Positions 35,561-48,350 of a stretch of 64,000 nucleotides of DNA are shown piece by piece; the stretch's first letter is position 1, and every line of letters begins with the position of its first letter. The position numbers were made by a program, and so were the translations under genes. The notes under the pieces were generated by a model. It searched no databases. It had not been told where the DNA came from and was given only the letters and a program-made list of their open reading frames with translations. The stretch covers positions 277,588,482 to 277,652,481 of the forward strand of contig NC_089490.1 of NCBI RefSeq assembly GCF_036850765.1, written 5' to 3'. Source of the stretch: Saccopteryx bilineata (Eukaryota; Chordata; Mammalia; Chiroptera; Emballonuridae).

Positions 35561-36714
35561 TGGTTCAGTGTGTGGACCTGGAGCCCAATGGCCCAGATTA
35601 GACTCCCAGTTCCAAGTGACTCAGGTCTCTGTGTCCTTCATCCTGGGGCCCAGTTCACAGGTCTAGGGCCACACAAGGAGCTTATTTATGCAGAGGTCTC
35701 AGATGCTGCCTGGAACATGGGGTTCCCTCTTTAAAAATTTGTTACTATTATTATTTGCTACTTTTATGTTACAGATAGATTATAAACCCTACTCAAATTT
35801 TGTCCAAAGTGAGCAAGCTCCCAGCCTCTGTCAGTCCTCCACACACAAAACAGGAGGGGAAATGATCACTGTCACAACAGCCTCTACCGCCTTGCTGAAT
35901 CAAACCTCAAAAGCGCCATCCAGCCCTCTAAATCATCAGCTGATGCTTAGAGGAAATTTACCACTGAAGCTTCCTGTGAATAAAAACCATATTACAGTTA
36001 AAACAAGCACGCAATTAATAGAGTCCTCTGGGTATCTTTTCTGAAGCTCTCCTCTAACCCCACAGCTTAAATCTAACTCTCATCATTCTGCTAAGGAGGC
36101 AATTCCAGTTTCTAGAAGGAAATTACTTGCTTTGGATTTATTGTATCTAAATTACGAAACAGCCACCCAGCTGGCAAAGTTGGCAGCCCTTCCTTAACAG
36201 TCACCATGCAGAAATATAAAGTCTAAATTACCCTCTCACCTCAGTGGTGAAATTTATACGGTGTTTGATACTTTTAGGTGTGTATTGAGATGGTTGAGAA
36301 AAATCTGTGCTAATGACTTTTGTACTTTTGCAACATCAATTTAAAAGAAGAGAGAGCTCTTTACTCAATGAAATAAGAAAAACATTTTGTCATTTTCCTG
36401 TAATGCTTCATTATACTGATGAACTATATAGTTTGGCTGATGTTCCAAGGTTTTTGGTAGCTAGAGTTTTCACTCTTTCTTAAGATGTGATTTTATTCAT
36501 TCCTATGACATCAAACTGATCTGAGGTCTCTACTACTGACCCCAAACCTCTCTCTTTACATTCATAGAATTTCCAACCACTATGAGAGGCACAGATACAA
36601 CTGGGACTCACCATACCCAGAACTGAGCTGTGTCACCCTTTGGGCCCAAATCTGTCCAAGCACCTGAAATCCCAAATTCAACTGTTGGATAAAAATTTCA
36701 GTTTGACCTATCCT

Positions 36715-36950
36715 ACCTTTCCTCTTCATCTTCTGTCATGCCACCCATAACACCAGCTAATCTAAATTTCTCACCTTTCAGAACATCTCTGCCTTTCTCT
36801 ATCAGCAAGTTTGCACAATTTGTGCCTTCTTCTAGAAACACCCTCCATGTATATACTTTCCTCACCAGGCAACCCTTGCTCTAACTCTGAGATCCAGCTC
36901 CCATACCTCTCCTCTGGGGGCCGTTTCTGACTCCCGAAGCCCAGGTCAGT
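36715..36950 (+). mobile_element. L2 LINE 3' fragment
   Basis: CTTCTAGAAACACCCTCC, CACCAGGCAACCC, CTCTAACTCTGAGATCCAGCTC and a CCTCTCCTCTGGGGGCCGTT block follow the order of the L2 3' region. Ancient and diverged. Confidence 0.5.
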
Positions 36951-37599
36951 GGTTCCAAACCCCTGTGCCTCTGGGATCTAGAGGAAGAAGGGCTGAATCA
37001 GTCTTTGTGGAAAGGATGGGCAAGAATAAGCCTACACTTTCCATCTGCACTTCTAAGGAAGAGCAGGCATTTGCCAGGCAGAGAAGGGAACGGGGCATGT
37101 GAGGGAGGAAGGGTGGCCTGACCGAAGCAGGGGAGGCTGGGGACCGTGGCTCATGAACATGGAGCATTAAATGTACCTTGGAAGGGCGGTGCATCGGGTT
37201 GGAGCCAGAAAAGAATCATTGGGAAACTGTCCAGTTTACTTGTGTTTGTGCAGTGCCACAAACTACATCAAGGGTAAGAAAGTGCTGGGCTCCACGAAAT
37301 ACTTTGGTCAGCAATTTGGAATAAGGTAGCAAAGTTAAAGACTCTAGTACTCTGTGAATTAGCAACTTCAGCTTCTCAACCTATGGACCACAAATAGGTT
37401 ACAAAGACACTGAGACACAGATCTTCTCCACTCATGGGGCAAGACTAAGCAGTCTTGTCCTGCTGGGTTGGTCCCTCATGGCAGTAAGTGTCCTTGACTT
37501 TTCCAGTGTGCCACTTACAGACTGTCATTTTCTATGGTGGCCATAACTGGGAAGCCCTGCCCTGAACAAAGTCTTATACATGAGCTCCAGGAGACTTGA

Positions 37600-38075
37600 A
37601 AGGGACTCATCTTAGCAACACCATTTAGAACAACCAAAAGCCGGAAACTACCCACATGCCACACAACATGATTACCTTAAATCAGGCAAACAAGAAAACT
37701 GCATAGCAGCGAAGACAAAGGCCTTTGGCTGCATACGTGAACATGTATGAATCACTCATAAAAAACACACTGTACACAATCGTAAAAAGTTTAAGTAGCA
37801 GGAAAATATGCATAAATCCATTTACCTAAAGTTCAAAATCATATAAAATTAAGTTATGCCATTCAGGTTATGAAGAATGATGAAATTATAAAAGAAAGCA
37901 AAAAATAATAAAGCAAATTTCAGGGCAGTGGGTAGTGTAGGGAACAGGAAATGGAATTGGTGGGGACAGAAACTGTCCCTCAGAACTTGCGTGGTTCTTG
38001 CTGGTGGCTGAACTGGGATGCCACCGTTTACTCCTTATACATAACACGTATATGTAAAAACAATAGGATGCCTAT
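37600..38075 (+). mobile_element. Old LINE-1 3' fragment
   Basis: AACAACCAAAAGCCGGAAAC, TACCCACATGCC, GCATAGCAGCGAAGACAAAG and CCATTTACCTAAAGTTCAAA follow the C-terminal ORF2 and 3' UTR order of old L1 (AAACAACCTAAATGTCC-type motif). Many substitutions. Confidence 0.55.
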
Positions 38076-38309
38076 AGTCTCTAATTTAAAAAAAAATTCC
38101 TTAAAAAAGAATAAAACATCTTAAAAATGGAAAACTATTATAAAAACGCAGTTCTCTACTTTCATAAACTTACCTTTTTCTGTGGGTGGACACAGCTACC
38201 CATCTCTTACACCATGTGTTCTGTCTCGCATATACACTTGTACATGATAGGAAGCTAATTTTAGATTCAAATATATTAAAATGGAACTGCATATTAAAAG
38301 CAAAAGGGG

Positions 38310-38347
38310 CATAAGTATATAATAATATATATATATAATAATGTATA
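38310..38347. repeat. (AT)n-rich microsatellite
   Basis: TATAATAATATATATATATA-like run. Confidence 0.85.
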
Positions 38348-39725
38348 CACACGTCTACTCCTTAGTAGTCCTCTTTTGATGTAATAACTATTCTTGGAGG
38401 ATGTCCTGTGCTGAGAGCCAGCGCACTTCCCTGTTATCTACCCTCATGAGCTGGATATGGGGGGTGCCAAGGAAAAAGGGCTTCTTGTGAGATGAAGGCT
38501 AGAATTTTGCTGGGGTCCAACTAAGAGACAATTCTGGGACCTTCTTAGCCCCAGAATAAAGAGGTGGGAGGGTGAAGCCAGGTTGATGGTGGAAACTGGT
38601 CTGCCCCTCAATAAACCTTCCTGGTGACCATGGAACCTTCCACAGTGCCTCCTGATTGCTGCATCATTCTCTTTAAACACAGTCTGGCAAAGGAGCTGAG
38701 TGTGCCTGACAGGCTCAGAAACACATTCTGCCTGATGGTAGACGGGACTGTGTAAGCATTAGCACAAGAATTGAAAGAAATCATGGAGGGCAGTGGACTT
38801 CCAAAGGCATAAAATTGTGAGTATGAAATAAGACACTAAAAATTCAAGGGACAGGAAAGCCCCAGCTGGCACCCAGTGGGCAGGTGTGATAGATGTCATT
38901 AAATGTTCCTGTGCAAGAAAATGGGCTTATGTTGTGACATGTCACCAAGATGAAAGGTTGTGCTGTTCACCCATCAAATATGGCCCACATGGCAGGACCC
39001 CTGGGATTGCTGGCTTCAGAGCTGGCTTTCCAGTGGGGCTCCCTAAATCTTTTGTGGGTGCACATTTGTTTTTTTATCTACATGGCATCCCAGCTAAGTT
39101 CTTACTCACAAAGGCGGCAAATTATGAGTCTTAACAAAAGTCCCCGATTTTTTTCTAAATGGGTTCAAATGTTTGAAGGGTAGCCCAGTCCTCACACCAG
39201 CTATACATCTTCCAACCATAAAAACCATCATGGTGAGGGTCTCAATTAGACAGCAAGAAACAGAGGACCAGCAGTAGGGGCAATGGGTAGGTCCTGGAGA
39301 CGGTATCAAACCAATCACAGGGCACATGGACAGTCATCTGAGTCTCGGGGTGGAGCTATGTCAAAGGACGCAGAACAAAACTCAAACACTGCAGAAAGGA
39401 TGGGATCATAGGCCACCAAAGATGACAAATACCTGGTTACTAAAACCGTGTGAGAGGCCAGAGCCCAATCAAGGCTAGACAAACTGGCATTCAGCCTATA
39501 CCCTGGTGTTTCTGGTATACTCTGAGCTCAAAGCTAGGAAGGGCCCAAAATCTAAGAACCCAGAGGTTCAGGTTAAGTCTTGAAGATAGGATGCCTGATA
39601 AATCACAAGTCAATGATTTAATAAAGACCAAGACAATGGGCTTGTATCCTATATATGCAAAGAGAAATTAATACTACCCACAAAAATTTTAAAAATATCA
39701 ATATTAAATAATCAATGAAATTTTT

Positions 39726-40107
39726 TTCATTCTTTCTTTTAATTTAAGTGAGAGGAGGGGAGATAGATAGACACCCACATGCACCCTGACCAGGATCTAC
39801 CCAGCAAGTCCCATCTGGGGCTGATGCTCTGCCCATCTGGAGCCATGCTTGCAACTGACCTATTTTTAGTGCTTGAGGCAAAGACTCCACAGAGCTGCCC
39901 TCAGTACCTTGGGCCAACACACTTTATCAACTGAGCCATGGCTGCGGGAGGGGAAAAGAGAGAGAGAGAGAGACACAGAGAAAGAAGTGGGAGTGGGAGG
40001 GGAAGAGAAGCAGATATTTGCTTCTGCTGTGTGCCCTGACCAGGAATCAAACCTGGGACTTTTATATACCAGGTCAATGCTCTACCACTGAGCCAACCAG
40101 TCAGGGC
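39726..40107 (-). mobile_element. Bat tRNA-derived SINE (family A) with target duplication
   Basis: The head at 40107 reads GCCCTGACTGGTTGGCTCAG on minus. Flanks TCAATGAAATTTTT (39712-39725) and TCAATACAATTTTT (40108-40121) agree at 12 of 14. Confidence 0.92.
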
Positions 40108-42470
40108 TCAATACAATTTTTAACAAAAGAAAAAAAATTATATTTTAACTCAAAGAACAGCAGCTCATTATGAAAATTGCCTTTAAAGACCCAATTAATC
40201 AAGGGCAAATCAAGGCCTCTGTGACCGAGGCTATTTTTCACTTTGAACCAGTGCTCTTTTCCATGGTCAAAATCAGATTTTAAAAATTAATTAAGTGATC
40301 ATATCAATGAGGACCTAAATGAAGTGCCTAACCTAATAATTAATGTTAGAGATCATTTTTAATTCTAAGAAACTTTTTCATTATTTCAAAAATCCCAAAA
40401 ATGTATTTGAGTACTTGGACAATTTGAGTAATTATGAAAATATACAAAAATTTAAGCATATTAAATGTCAACTTCTGCTGGTCTTAACTCAGGATCACTC
40501 TAAGGGACCTTTACTAATTGTAGACAACTCTCAATATTTTAGCCTGATATAGCAACAATGCTTAACAGCTATTACTAGTTAAATGAAGAAATCTTTTTTG
40601 AGTAAATTTTCCTTTCTGTTCTCTCAGCTCAAATTGGAAAATTACATACTTAATCAGTTTCATTATACTCAACTGGAGCTTAAGACTTAAACTAAAAGTA
40701 GGTAACAAAAACTGCCTTTCTGAACATTTTTTAAATCTCAGAATGCTTTAGTAATTTCAAACAGAGTTAAGCTTTTGTAGCCTTTGGGATTCCCAAAAGT
40801 AATGATAATCATTCACTTGGACAGAAAATTAATTAATTAGCATTGAATGCTCTTAAATCGTCCAGTGTATTTTTCCCTTCCATATTTTGCATTAGTTAAA
40901 ATAAAGACAATGGGGCTGGATGATTGGAAGGATGGCTGGAAGGACAGACAGCTGGCTTCCTGCTTTCCACCTACTTATCTGTTTAGTATTTTTGTTTGGT
41001 TTTCTTTTCTTTTTAGCACTTCCTGAGGTTGGCTGATTCAGAGCAGGAAAGGAACTTTATTCTTTACATTGATTTTTCTTTACTCTAGAAGAGTGACTGC
41101 CTACAAAATTGTAATTTCAGGTATTCTTGACTTCAAGGGTTGGTTAAGTTCAGGCTGTCTGATTCGTCATATAAAATCACATTAGCAAAAATCACATCCT
41201 CAGATTCTCCTGAGAAATGCTCATATATCTAATGGATAAGTCAGATAGGATCAGGTAGAAACAGCTTTTGCCCCTAAGGACATTAGTGTGAAACATCATT
41301 CCATTCTTAACACTCTGAAAATTGGGTTCTTTAATAAGAACCCCTGCTATATTCCTGGAAAGACAATTCTGTTTAAAGACCATAAAATACCCCCATTTAA
41401 GAAACATCAACTTGGCCATCACTGTTTTGAAAAGGAAAGTGAGAGAAAAATATTATGAACCAAAAAATAATCAAAGAGCTTTTTAACCTCAGTTTGGGAT
41501 TATGCTATTTTTTGAAAGAACTAAATTAAAAGAAATTCTGATGTTGACACCTCTGCAATGACAAATACTGTTCTCACACATTATGCTCTGTCAATAACTG
41601 CCCCACCATCAGCTATTGACCCAAATCACAGTTGGCTGCGGGCATCCTGGTAGAAGGAAAGGTGCTGTGTTAATTCACCAGGATGACTTGGGAAGAGGCC
41701 ATTTCCTTTAGTGGGCTCCATGTAAGAACTAGAGTATTAATAGGTGTGCCTCACTCCCCACATCTTAGTACTCGTACAGGTTTTTCATATCCCTTCCTTG
41801 TGTCCAAGAAAGAGTAGAGTAAGGGATTTCTCTACTAAAGTCTCTTCTGCAAAGGCTTATTTGCAAAGAAATGATGGGGTTTATTTCTTCCAGTCACTCT
41901 GCTGTGTAACAACTTCTGGAAGAAAGTCCATACAGAATGTCATCACTGATATTTTCATCATGCAGTGGACACAGCAATTATTCCTTCCTAGTTCTTGAGT
42001 GCACTGCTGTCTGCTTTAGAATTTAATTACCCAGAGGCCAAGGGCTAAATCTGCTTAGTAATTGTTAGCCATTATTGCAGGCAAGGGTCATATACACAGG
42101 TTATCAAGGACAGCAAAATGTACTTGGACGAAGAATAAAAAAGGTAGACGTTCAATACTAAGGCATAAGCAAGCCTACAAGTAATTTGGCTACTTTGATC
42201 AAATGTGATTCTACTTTGGCCCAAGCAACCTGACTCCCCTGTAAAGCCCTCATTACTGTGTCCTATCAGTTAGATGAAATCATTACAGAAAGAACTTACT
42301 CTGAAGACAGCTTTTCTTTCAAGAGATGCAAGAGGACAGCACGCTCACTAAGAGGAACCTAGCTTTCCTAGTGCCAAGAGTCAATTTGTTAACACATTGT
42401 AACGGAATCAAATTACTTCAGGTTTTATGGCATTGGGAAGAATTTTGTTTTCTTATTTAACAGCCTAGAG

Positions 42471-42662
42471 CAGGTATCCCCAAACTACGGCCCGTGGGCC
42501 GCATGCAGCCCCTTGAGGCCATTTATCCAGCCCCCCGCCATACTTCTGGAAGGGGCACCTCTTTCATTGGTGGTCAGTGAGAGGAGCACTGTATGTGGTG
42601 GTCCTCCAACTGTCTGAGGGACAGTGAACTGGCCCCTTGTGTAAAAAGTTTGGGGACCCCTG
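42471..42662 (-). mobile_element. hAT element, same family as 30454-30785, internally deleted (192 bp)
   Basis: Inverted termini CAGGTATCCCCAAACTAC and GTTTGGGGACCCCTG. Read on minus it follows the 30.4 kb copy closely on both sides of a missing segment of about 140 bp. Flanking GCCTAGAG / GCTAGAGA suggests an eroded 8-bp duplication. Confidence 0.9.
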
Positions 42663-43094
42663 GCTAGAGAAAGGCTGTGGTGAGCCAGTTGACAGCATTT
42701 CATATATTATTTTAAAACCAACCAGCAATGTGGAGGTATGGTGAAGTTCTAAATTTCTTTTCCTTGCATTCCCCAGAGAATCACCGAGGTTCATATCAAG
42801 CCTGGACAGTGGACAGTCTCTCCTTGTGGGAATCCTGAATGCTCCCCAGGGGTCCGGGAGTAACTGGGTGTCAGAGAGGCAGCACCCCCTAGAGGAGTGC
42901 AGTAATCTCAATGCCTGAAGGTGTGACTTCAGAAGGACCCCCCGACAGGGTATTTATCCTTCCAGTAAGGAGAAGGGCACGCATGTTGATCACAGCATAA
43001 AGAAAGGAAGGAGGAAAGGGCAGAGATGGCGATGTCTCTTACATTTTTACTTTTGTCAAGTAGAAATTTTTGTTTGTTTTAATTCATACAGAAC

Positions 43095-43285
43095 TGATTT
43101 TTAAAAAGATTTTATTTATTGATTTTAGAGAAAGGAGAGAAAGAGAAAGGGGAGGAGGCATGAGAAGCATCAACTTGTAGCAGTTGCTTTTCACATGTGC
43201 CTTAACCCAGCAAGCCTGGTGTTTTGAACCAGAGATCTCAGCATTCCAGGTCAATTCTCATCCACTGTGCCACCACAGGTAAGAC
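43095..43285 (-). mobile_element. Bat tRNA-derived SINE (family B), diverged
   Basis: Head at 43285 (GTCTTACCTGTGGTGGCACA on minus), ACCTGGAATGCTGAGA block, an insertion at GCAGTTGCTTTTCACATG, CT-rich section and an AATAAATAAAAT tail. Confidence 0.87.
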
Positions 43286-43293
43286 AGGAATTA

Positions 43294-43327
43294 ATGTCTT
43301 ATGACATTTAACAATGTCATAAGACAT
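43294..43327. repeat. Perfect short inverted repeat (14-bp arms, 6-nt loop)
   Basis: ATGTCTTATGACAT (43294-43307), loop TTAACA, then ATGTCATAAGACAT (43314-43327). It abuts the head of the SINE at 43095-43285. Confidence 0.95.
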
Positions 43328-43689
43328 ATGGCATTTTCCCCTTGTCCTCCTCTTCACGACAGAATTTTTTCCAGTGCAGGCAGTTGCTCATGGAGCACCA
43401 GAGCCAATGGGAAGTGATTTTATTCTTCCACATCAGTCAGGTCTAGATAACCTGACATGGAGCATGTACTCAATGCTATGGCTAGCTCAGACTAGAGGAA
43501 GGGCTCTTTCTCCCCTAACTGTGAATAGCCCTAATAATTCCAGGGGCAGCTGTTTGTCCCAAGGAATACCATTTTATATTTAATTTTAAACTTTCAAAAT
43601 TGAAACTTATATTTAGCAGTGTTTCTGTTTGTCTTTATGTCTGTTTTTGTTTTTAGTGGGTAGGTAGCATGTCTGGGGTGGGGGCCATC

Positions 43690-44265
43690 CAAGAAACCTT
43701 GTGTGACAGGCAGATTGTTAAAACAGGTTCCATAATAATGTAGTAGCCTCCCCTTGAGTAGCCAGACCTGAATATGATGGTATGTCACTTAGGTGATTGG
43801 TTGACATTATGTGGCAACAGCAAAGGGATTTAGCAAACATCATTAAGATTCCAAATAAGTTCATTTTGAGTTAACCAAAGTGGGGTTATCTTTTGTGGGT
43901 CTGGTTTAATTAGGTGAAGGCACTTAAAAGTGGGTTCTTATCCTTAGAAGAAAGGCTCTCTGCAAGCTGGCTGGAGTAGGTCACACAGAGAAGAGGGAGG
44001 GAGCTGCAGGGACTTGAACGCCATGGGACTGGCCTCTGCCAACAACCGGAGCCAGCCTGAAAGTGGGCTCCTCACCATTGCAGCTTTCAGATGACACTGC
44101 AGCCCCAACTAACATCTCAACTGATGCCTGGTGAGACGCTGAGAAGGCAACCTAGCTGAGTGCCCTGGCGTCTGACCCATGGGAACTGTAAAATAATAAA
44201 TGTAAGTTGTTTTAAATTGCTAATATTATGATCGCATGTCATATAATAATACAGAACAAATAAAT
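43690..44265. mobile_element. MaLR/ERVL-type LTR remnant
   Basis: GGTTTAATTAGGTGAAGGCACT, TTATCCTTAGAAGAAAGG, GATGACACTGCAGCCCC and ACTGTAAAATAATAAATGTAAG follow the order of a known mammalian MLT-class LTR. Subfamily not assigned. Confidence 0.6.
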
Positions 44266-46682
44266 CTCTAAACATCCTATTTAACACTCTGTAGAACTGT
44301 TTGCGAAGTTGAGTATCTCCTTCTGAAGTCACCGGCCCTGCTCCTGTTGAAAAAAACAGGACCCTTCCTTCGGTATATGTGACTTTGCACCCTTCCACAG
44401 CTGATGGCGGTCTGCCTCAAGTACTACTATGCAGGCTGACCAGCAGAGTTCAACATGGTCTGTCCTAGAGTCCTCTGCATAACCCGAATAATAATGGTTA
44501 GGTTGACAGCTCATTTTCTTTCTAAGGAAAATGAATTAAGAAATATACAAAGGGGCGACTATTAATGGGACAGTAGAAAGAGGTATCCTTACACTATTCC
44601 CATTACTTAAAGTAACCTGAGGAAGTCTTCCTCACCACCAAAAGAACCTACCTGAAATTAAAAATTGTGACCAGGTAAGGACTGTAGTCAAGATCTCATG
44701 CATCGGATGGCGACTGATGTGATGAGAATGTCCCAAAACAACAAAAGAAACCACAACAGACTTAGCAGAGCAGGAGCCACAGTGACTTGAAGTTGAGTCC
44801 TCTGAATAACAATATGTAAACCTATTTGAACAAATACATGCCATTTGGAAACTAAAAGACCAGGGCACATACACGCTGCTAATATCTCCTTGGAACCTGG
44901 CTTCTCCACAGAACTGAGTTCAAGATGCAGGTTACAGAAAATGGAGACAGAGAACATGAACAACAAGATAACTTATCCTAAGGCTCATAAGATGCTCTTC
45001 TAATTTATAGTTGTAAGATGAAATGGTGGTAAGCAGTGATAGCTGACCCCACTCCAACTTGCCAGAGATTCTCATATGGAATATAGGGGACTGTTCCTGA
45101 CACCTTTTGCCTTAATATTTGGAAGACTTAAATCGGGGGGAAGGATGCTACCAGTGTTTGAACTTAGAGAGTAAAATGCTGTGATTTTTTTTTCTGTTTT
45201 TTTTTTTCATGATGATCATGTAATCAACTAAGTAGTAAAAGAAAATTACTTTTATAGTAACACAAATTCTGTCACTATAAGACCATTAATTTTCGTAGTA
45301 ATGAATGTGAAATTACAAGTTTCAGTTTATCTGATTTACCCTCATGTAAACTCAAATTGACTGTGTGATCTCTGGGGTACTTATGGATACCAGAGCCTGA
45401 AACTCAGATTATATTCAGAAACCTAATACATCCCAAATGCTGGGTGATTCAATAGGACATGCAACCCTATGTGCTCTTGTCCTTTGTTCCATGCTTAATT
45501 TTAAAGTTCTAATAGACTACTTTGTCTGAGTTCATATTAAAATTAAAATAAAAATCTACACAGGCCTAGTAACTTGTGAGACAGAGGAGGTCCTTCAAGA
45601 TCACCTGGCAGAAGACAGAGGTCTGCCTCTCCTAGAGGCATTTGCTGACTGAAGAGGGAACACAATGGAGCAGGAAGAATGAAGATAAGTCCCAGGGGCC
45701 TCTCAGGACCCAGCTTCACATGGGAATGCTCTTGGTGTTCACTGTAGTTATGAATAAAGATGAAAAAGTGAGTCATTAATGAAGAGAAAGTCGAGGTGCC
45801 AATTTTAGAAAATGGTTCATGAGAGAAATACAAGTACATCTCCTCTCTTGATTTTTTTTTTTTGGCATAAAAAATGATCATCAGACTGTATTAGCACAGG
45901 TAACACTTTCAGTTATATTCAATACAACTGATCTTACCACAATACCCTTTGAGTAAGATATATATAGATAAAATCTAAGACGTATGAGTATTTTGTATGA
46001 GAATGACTAGTTATTAACAAGAATTAGCAATAATTATAAAATGTTTTTAATTATTTGCCACAGCCACTGAAAGGATGAGAATCAACACTTTCTGACCTAC
46101 AAATAAAAATCTTTTTTAATAACATGATAGATTTATCATCAAATTACCAGACAAGTGGGTCTTCTCATAACTGAGTTATCCATGATAAAAATATCTACTA
46201 AAACTTCTTAAGCATGTTCCTCAGTTATGTGCTACCATAACAATGCTCCCCATCAGACTTGCCTCAAGTAATTTTCATAGAGGAAGTGGTGTGACTGCCC
46301 CTCTGCAGAAGTGGAGATTCGGACGTCACAAAATAAAAAAATACCTGGGGCACTGTGTAGACTGTTCGATAATCGCTTCGGAGTTATGACATCATCATTT
46401 CAAAGAGAAACAATAATATACAAACCAGGTTTTTGTATAAGCAGAAGGACAGCAGGTCAAAAGGAGACTATTGTGACTAAACTCCAATAACTGCCACGGT
46501 ATCTAAAGGAGTCATATCGGAAATGGGCACCAGGCAAGGTTTATATGAAAAAATGAGGCAAAGAGAAATGGTTTGTGTTTCTTTTGACCGGGGACCATGC
46601 TGCTTTAATACCTGGGACAACTTTCAATGAACACTGATCACATGAGGCGGGAAAGAGAAAGTAGAAAGATTTACATGGTTCT

Positions 46683-46708
46683 AAAACAAACAAACAAACA
46701 AACAAAAA
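46683..46708. repeat. (CAAA)n microsatellite
   Basis: Five to six CAAA units ending in an A-run. Confidence 0.85.
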
Positions 46709-47214
46709 AGACAGGGAGAGGAAAAGCAGAACAAGAAAACCCTAAAATCAGCTATTCCAATAAAAAAAGAGAAGAAAATTGCATCACATTTAGAGTAAGC
46801 TGATATATTTACTAATTCATACCATATAACTGCATAATATAATTTTGCGGTTGGGGAAATGGGAACAAGCTACTTAAGTTCAGAAAACACAGTTAAAACA
46901 AAATGCATTAAAACCCAAGAATTTATATTCCTGTCTTTAGTGAAACAAAACAATTAGTTACATTTATGCCATTTTAAGTGGTTTGGCAGATATTACATTG
47001 TTTTCAACAGTAAAGTTTTCATTCTAATTGGGTCTGACATAAACTAGTACTAAACGACTAATTTTGTTTATTGAGTTCAGGACACTGAGAAATGTCAGGG
47101 GAACAGCAGAAAGCCAGGCTGCTCTTTAAATTTGGCTGCAAGACCAGATGCAAAGTGGAAAAGTATACCAAGCTAAACGAGCGGTGTTCAGCTGCTGGAG
47201 TAGAATCCCACATT

Positions 47215-47585
47215 CTGGAAGGCTTAGAGAAACAGGAATTTGTTGCTCACAGTTCTGGATACCAGAAGTCTGAAATCAAGGTGGCAGGGCCATGCTCCCG
47301 TAAGACTCTGGGTAAAACTTCTTTGTCTCTTCTAACTACTGACAATGGCTGTCCAATGTCTGCCTGTTGTCACGTCATTCTCTCTGTGTGTCTCTCTCCT
47401 CTTCCTATAAGAACACTAGTCATATTAGATTAAGGGTCCACTAAGTTTTAATCTTAACTAATTGCACCTGCAAAGACCCTTTTTCCAATTATCACCTTTT
47501 AATACTGGCAGATTGGGACTACTTATCTTTTGGTGTGTATGTGTGGAGGGGGATACAATTTAATCACAATTTAATTCATAACATC
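47215..47585 (+). mobile_element. MLT1-type (ERVL-MaLR) LTR
   Basis: Forward MLT1 landmarks: GGAATTTGTTGCTCACAGTTC, TGGATACCAGAAGTCTGAAATC, AAGGTGGCAGGGCC, TCCTATAAGAACACTAGTC and CATATTAGATTAAGGGTCC. The 3' end is diverged. Confidence 0.8.
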
Positions 47586-48044
47586 AGGTAACAGATTTTA
47601 CTACATTAGAATTATTCATTGAAATCATATTATCATTAAATTCAAAACTCATTAAATATTACCAAGTAAGCATTCAAACTACATAATGTTCCCTATCAGC
47701 CTATAGGAATATCTTACAGGACAGGCATACACAAGCCCGAATTAGGTCTGCATTTCCAATTTCCATTGAGAAGGAAAGAATTTGGAGTGACCATAAACAA
47801 CTTTTCCAGTATAGTGTTTTCACAATGTAATTAATGCCTGCTTGAGACACTTAGGTGGTTGCAAATTGATTATAAATCCTGAGGGAGATCATTGTTAGCA
47901 ATAGCAACAGTAAATGTATTTCTTAAATTTTGGTGCACTAATGGATTCCTTAGGGTTTCCCAAGTCTTATGTACTTAGTCCAAGGGAGTGTTGAGGTCTG
48001 TCCCTCACTCAGCAGTCTCTTTCTCTTTTTAGAAAGGGAACAGA

Positions 48045-48350
48045 CTCTTATCAATGTCTCTTAGTTTCACTTTTATGTCCCACCTACGTATGGAATAATG
48101 CAGTTCCTGTTTTTTTCTGATATTGATAAGAGTGTGGTGGTTACGGGGGGAAGGGGTAAAGGAAGAGGGAAAGGGGGAGGGGGAGGGGCACAAAGAAAAC
48201 TAGATAGAAGGTGACAGAGGACAATCTGACTTTGGGTGATGGGTATGCAACATAATTGAAAGACAAGATAACCTAGACTTGTTGATCTTTGAATATATGT
48301 AACCTGATTTATTGATGTCGCCCCATTAAAAAAATAAAATTTAAAAAAAA
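48045..48350 (+). mobile_element. LINE-1 3' end with 5' inversion (twin priming)
   Basis: AGAAAGGGAACAGA (48031-48044) and AGAAAGGGAGCAGA (48351-48364) flank a 306-bp insert. Bases from about 48119 onward are L1 3' UTR: GAGTGTGGTGGTTACGGGGG, a GGGGGA patch, GACTTTGGGTGATGGGTATG and an A-rich tail. The first ~75 bp are the reverse complement of the sequence that should precede it. Junction overlap: CTCTTATCAAT (48045-48055) against ATTGATAAGAG (48122-48132). Confidence 0.8.

Noticed and set aside
38400..38700. Possible LTR or terminal exon (AATAAA at about 38611)
   Set aside because: No matching inverted ends, flanking duplication, splice acceptor or SEMA5A coding sequence. AATAAA alone is common in AT-rich introns.
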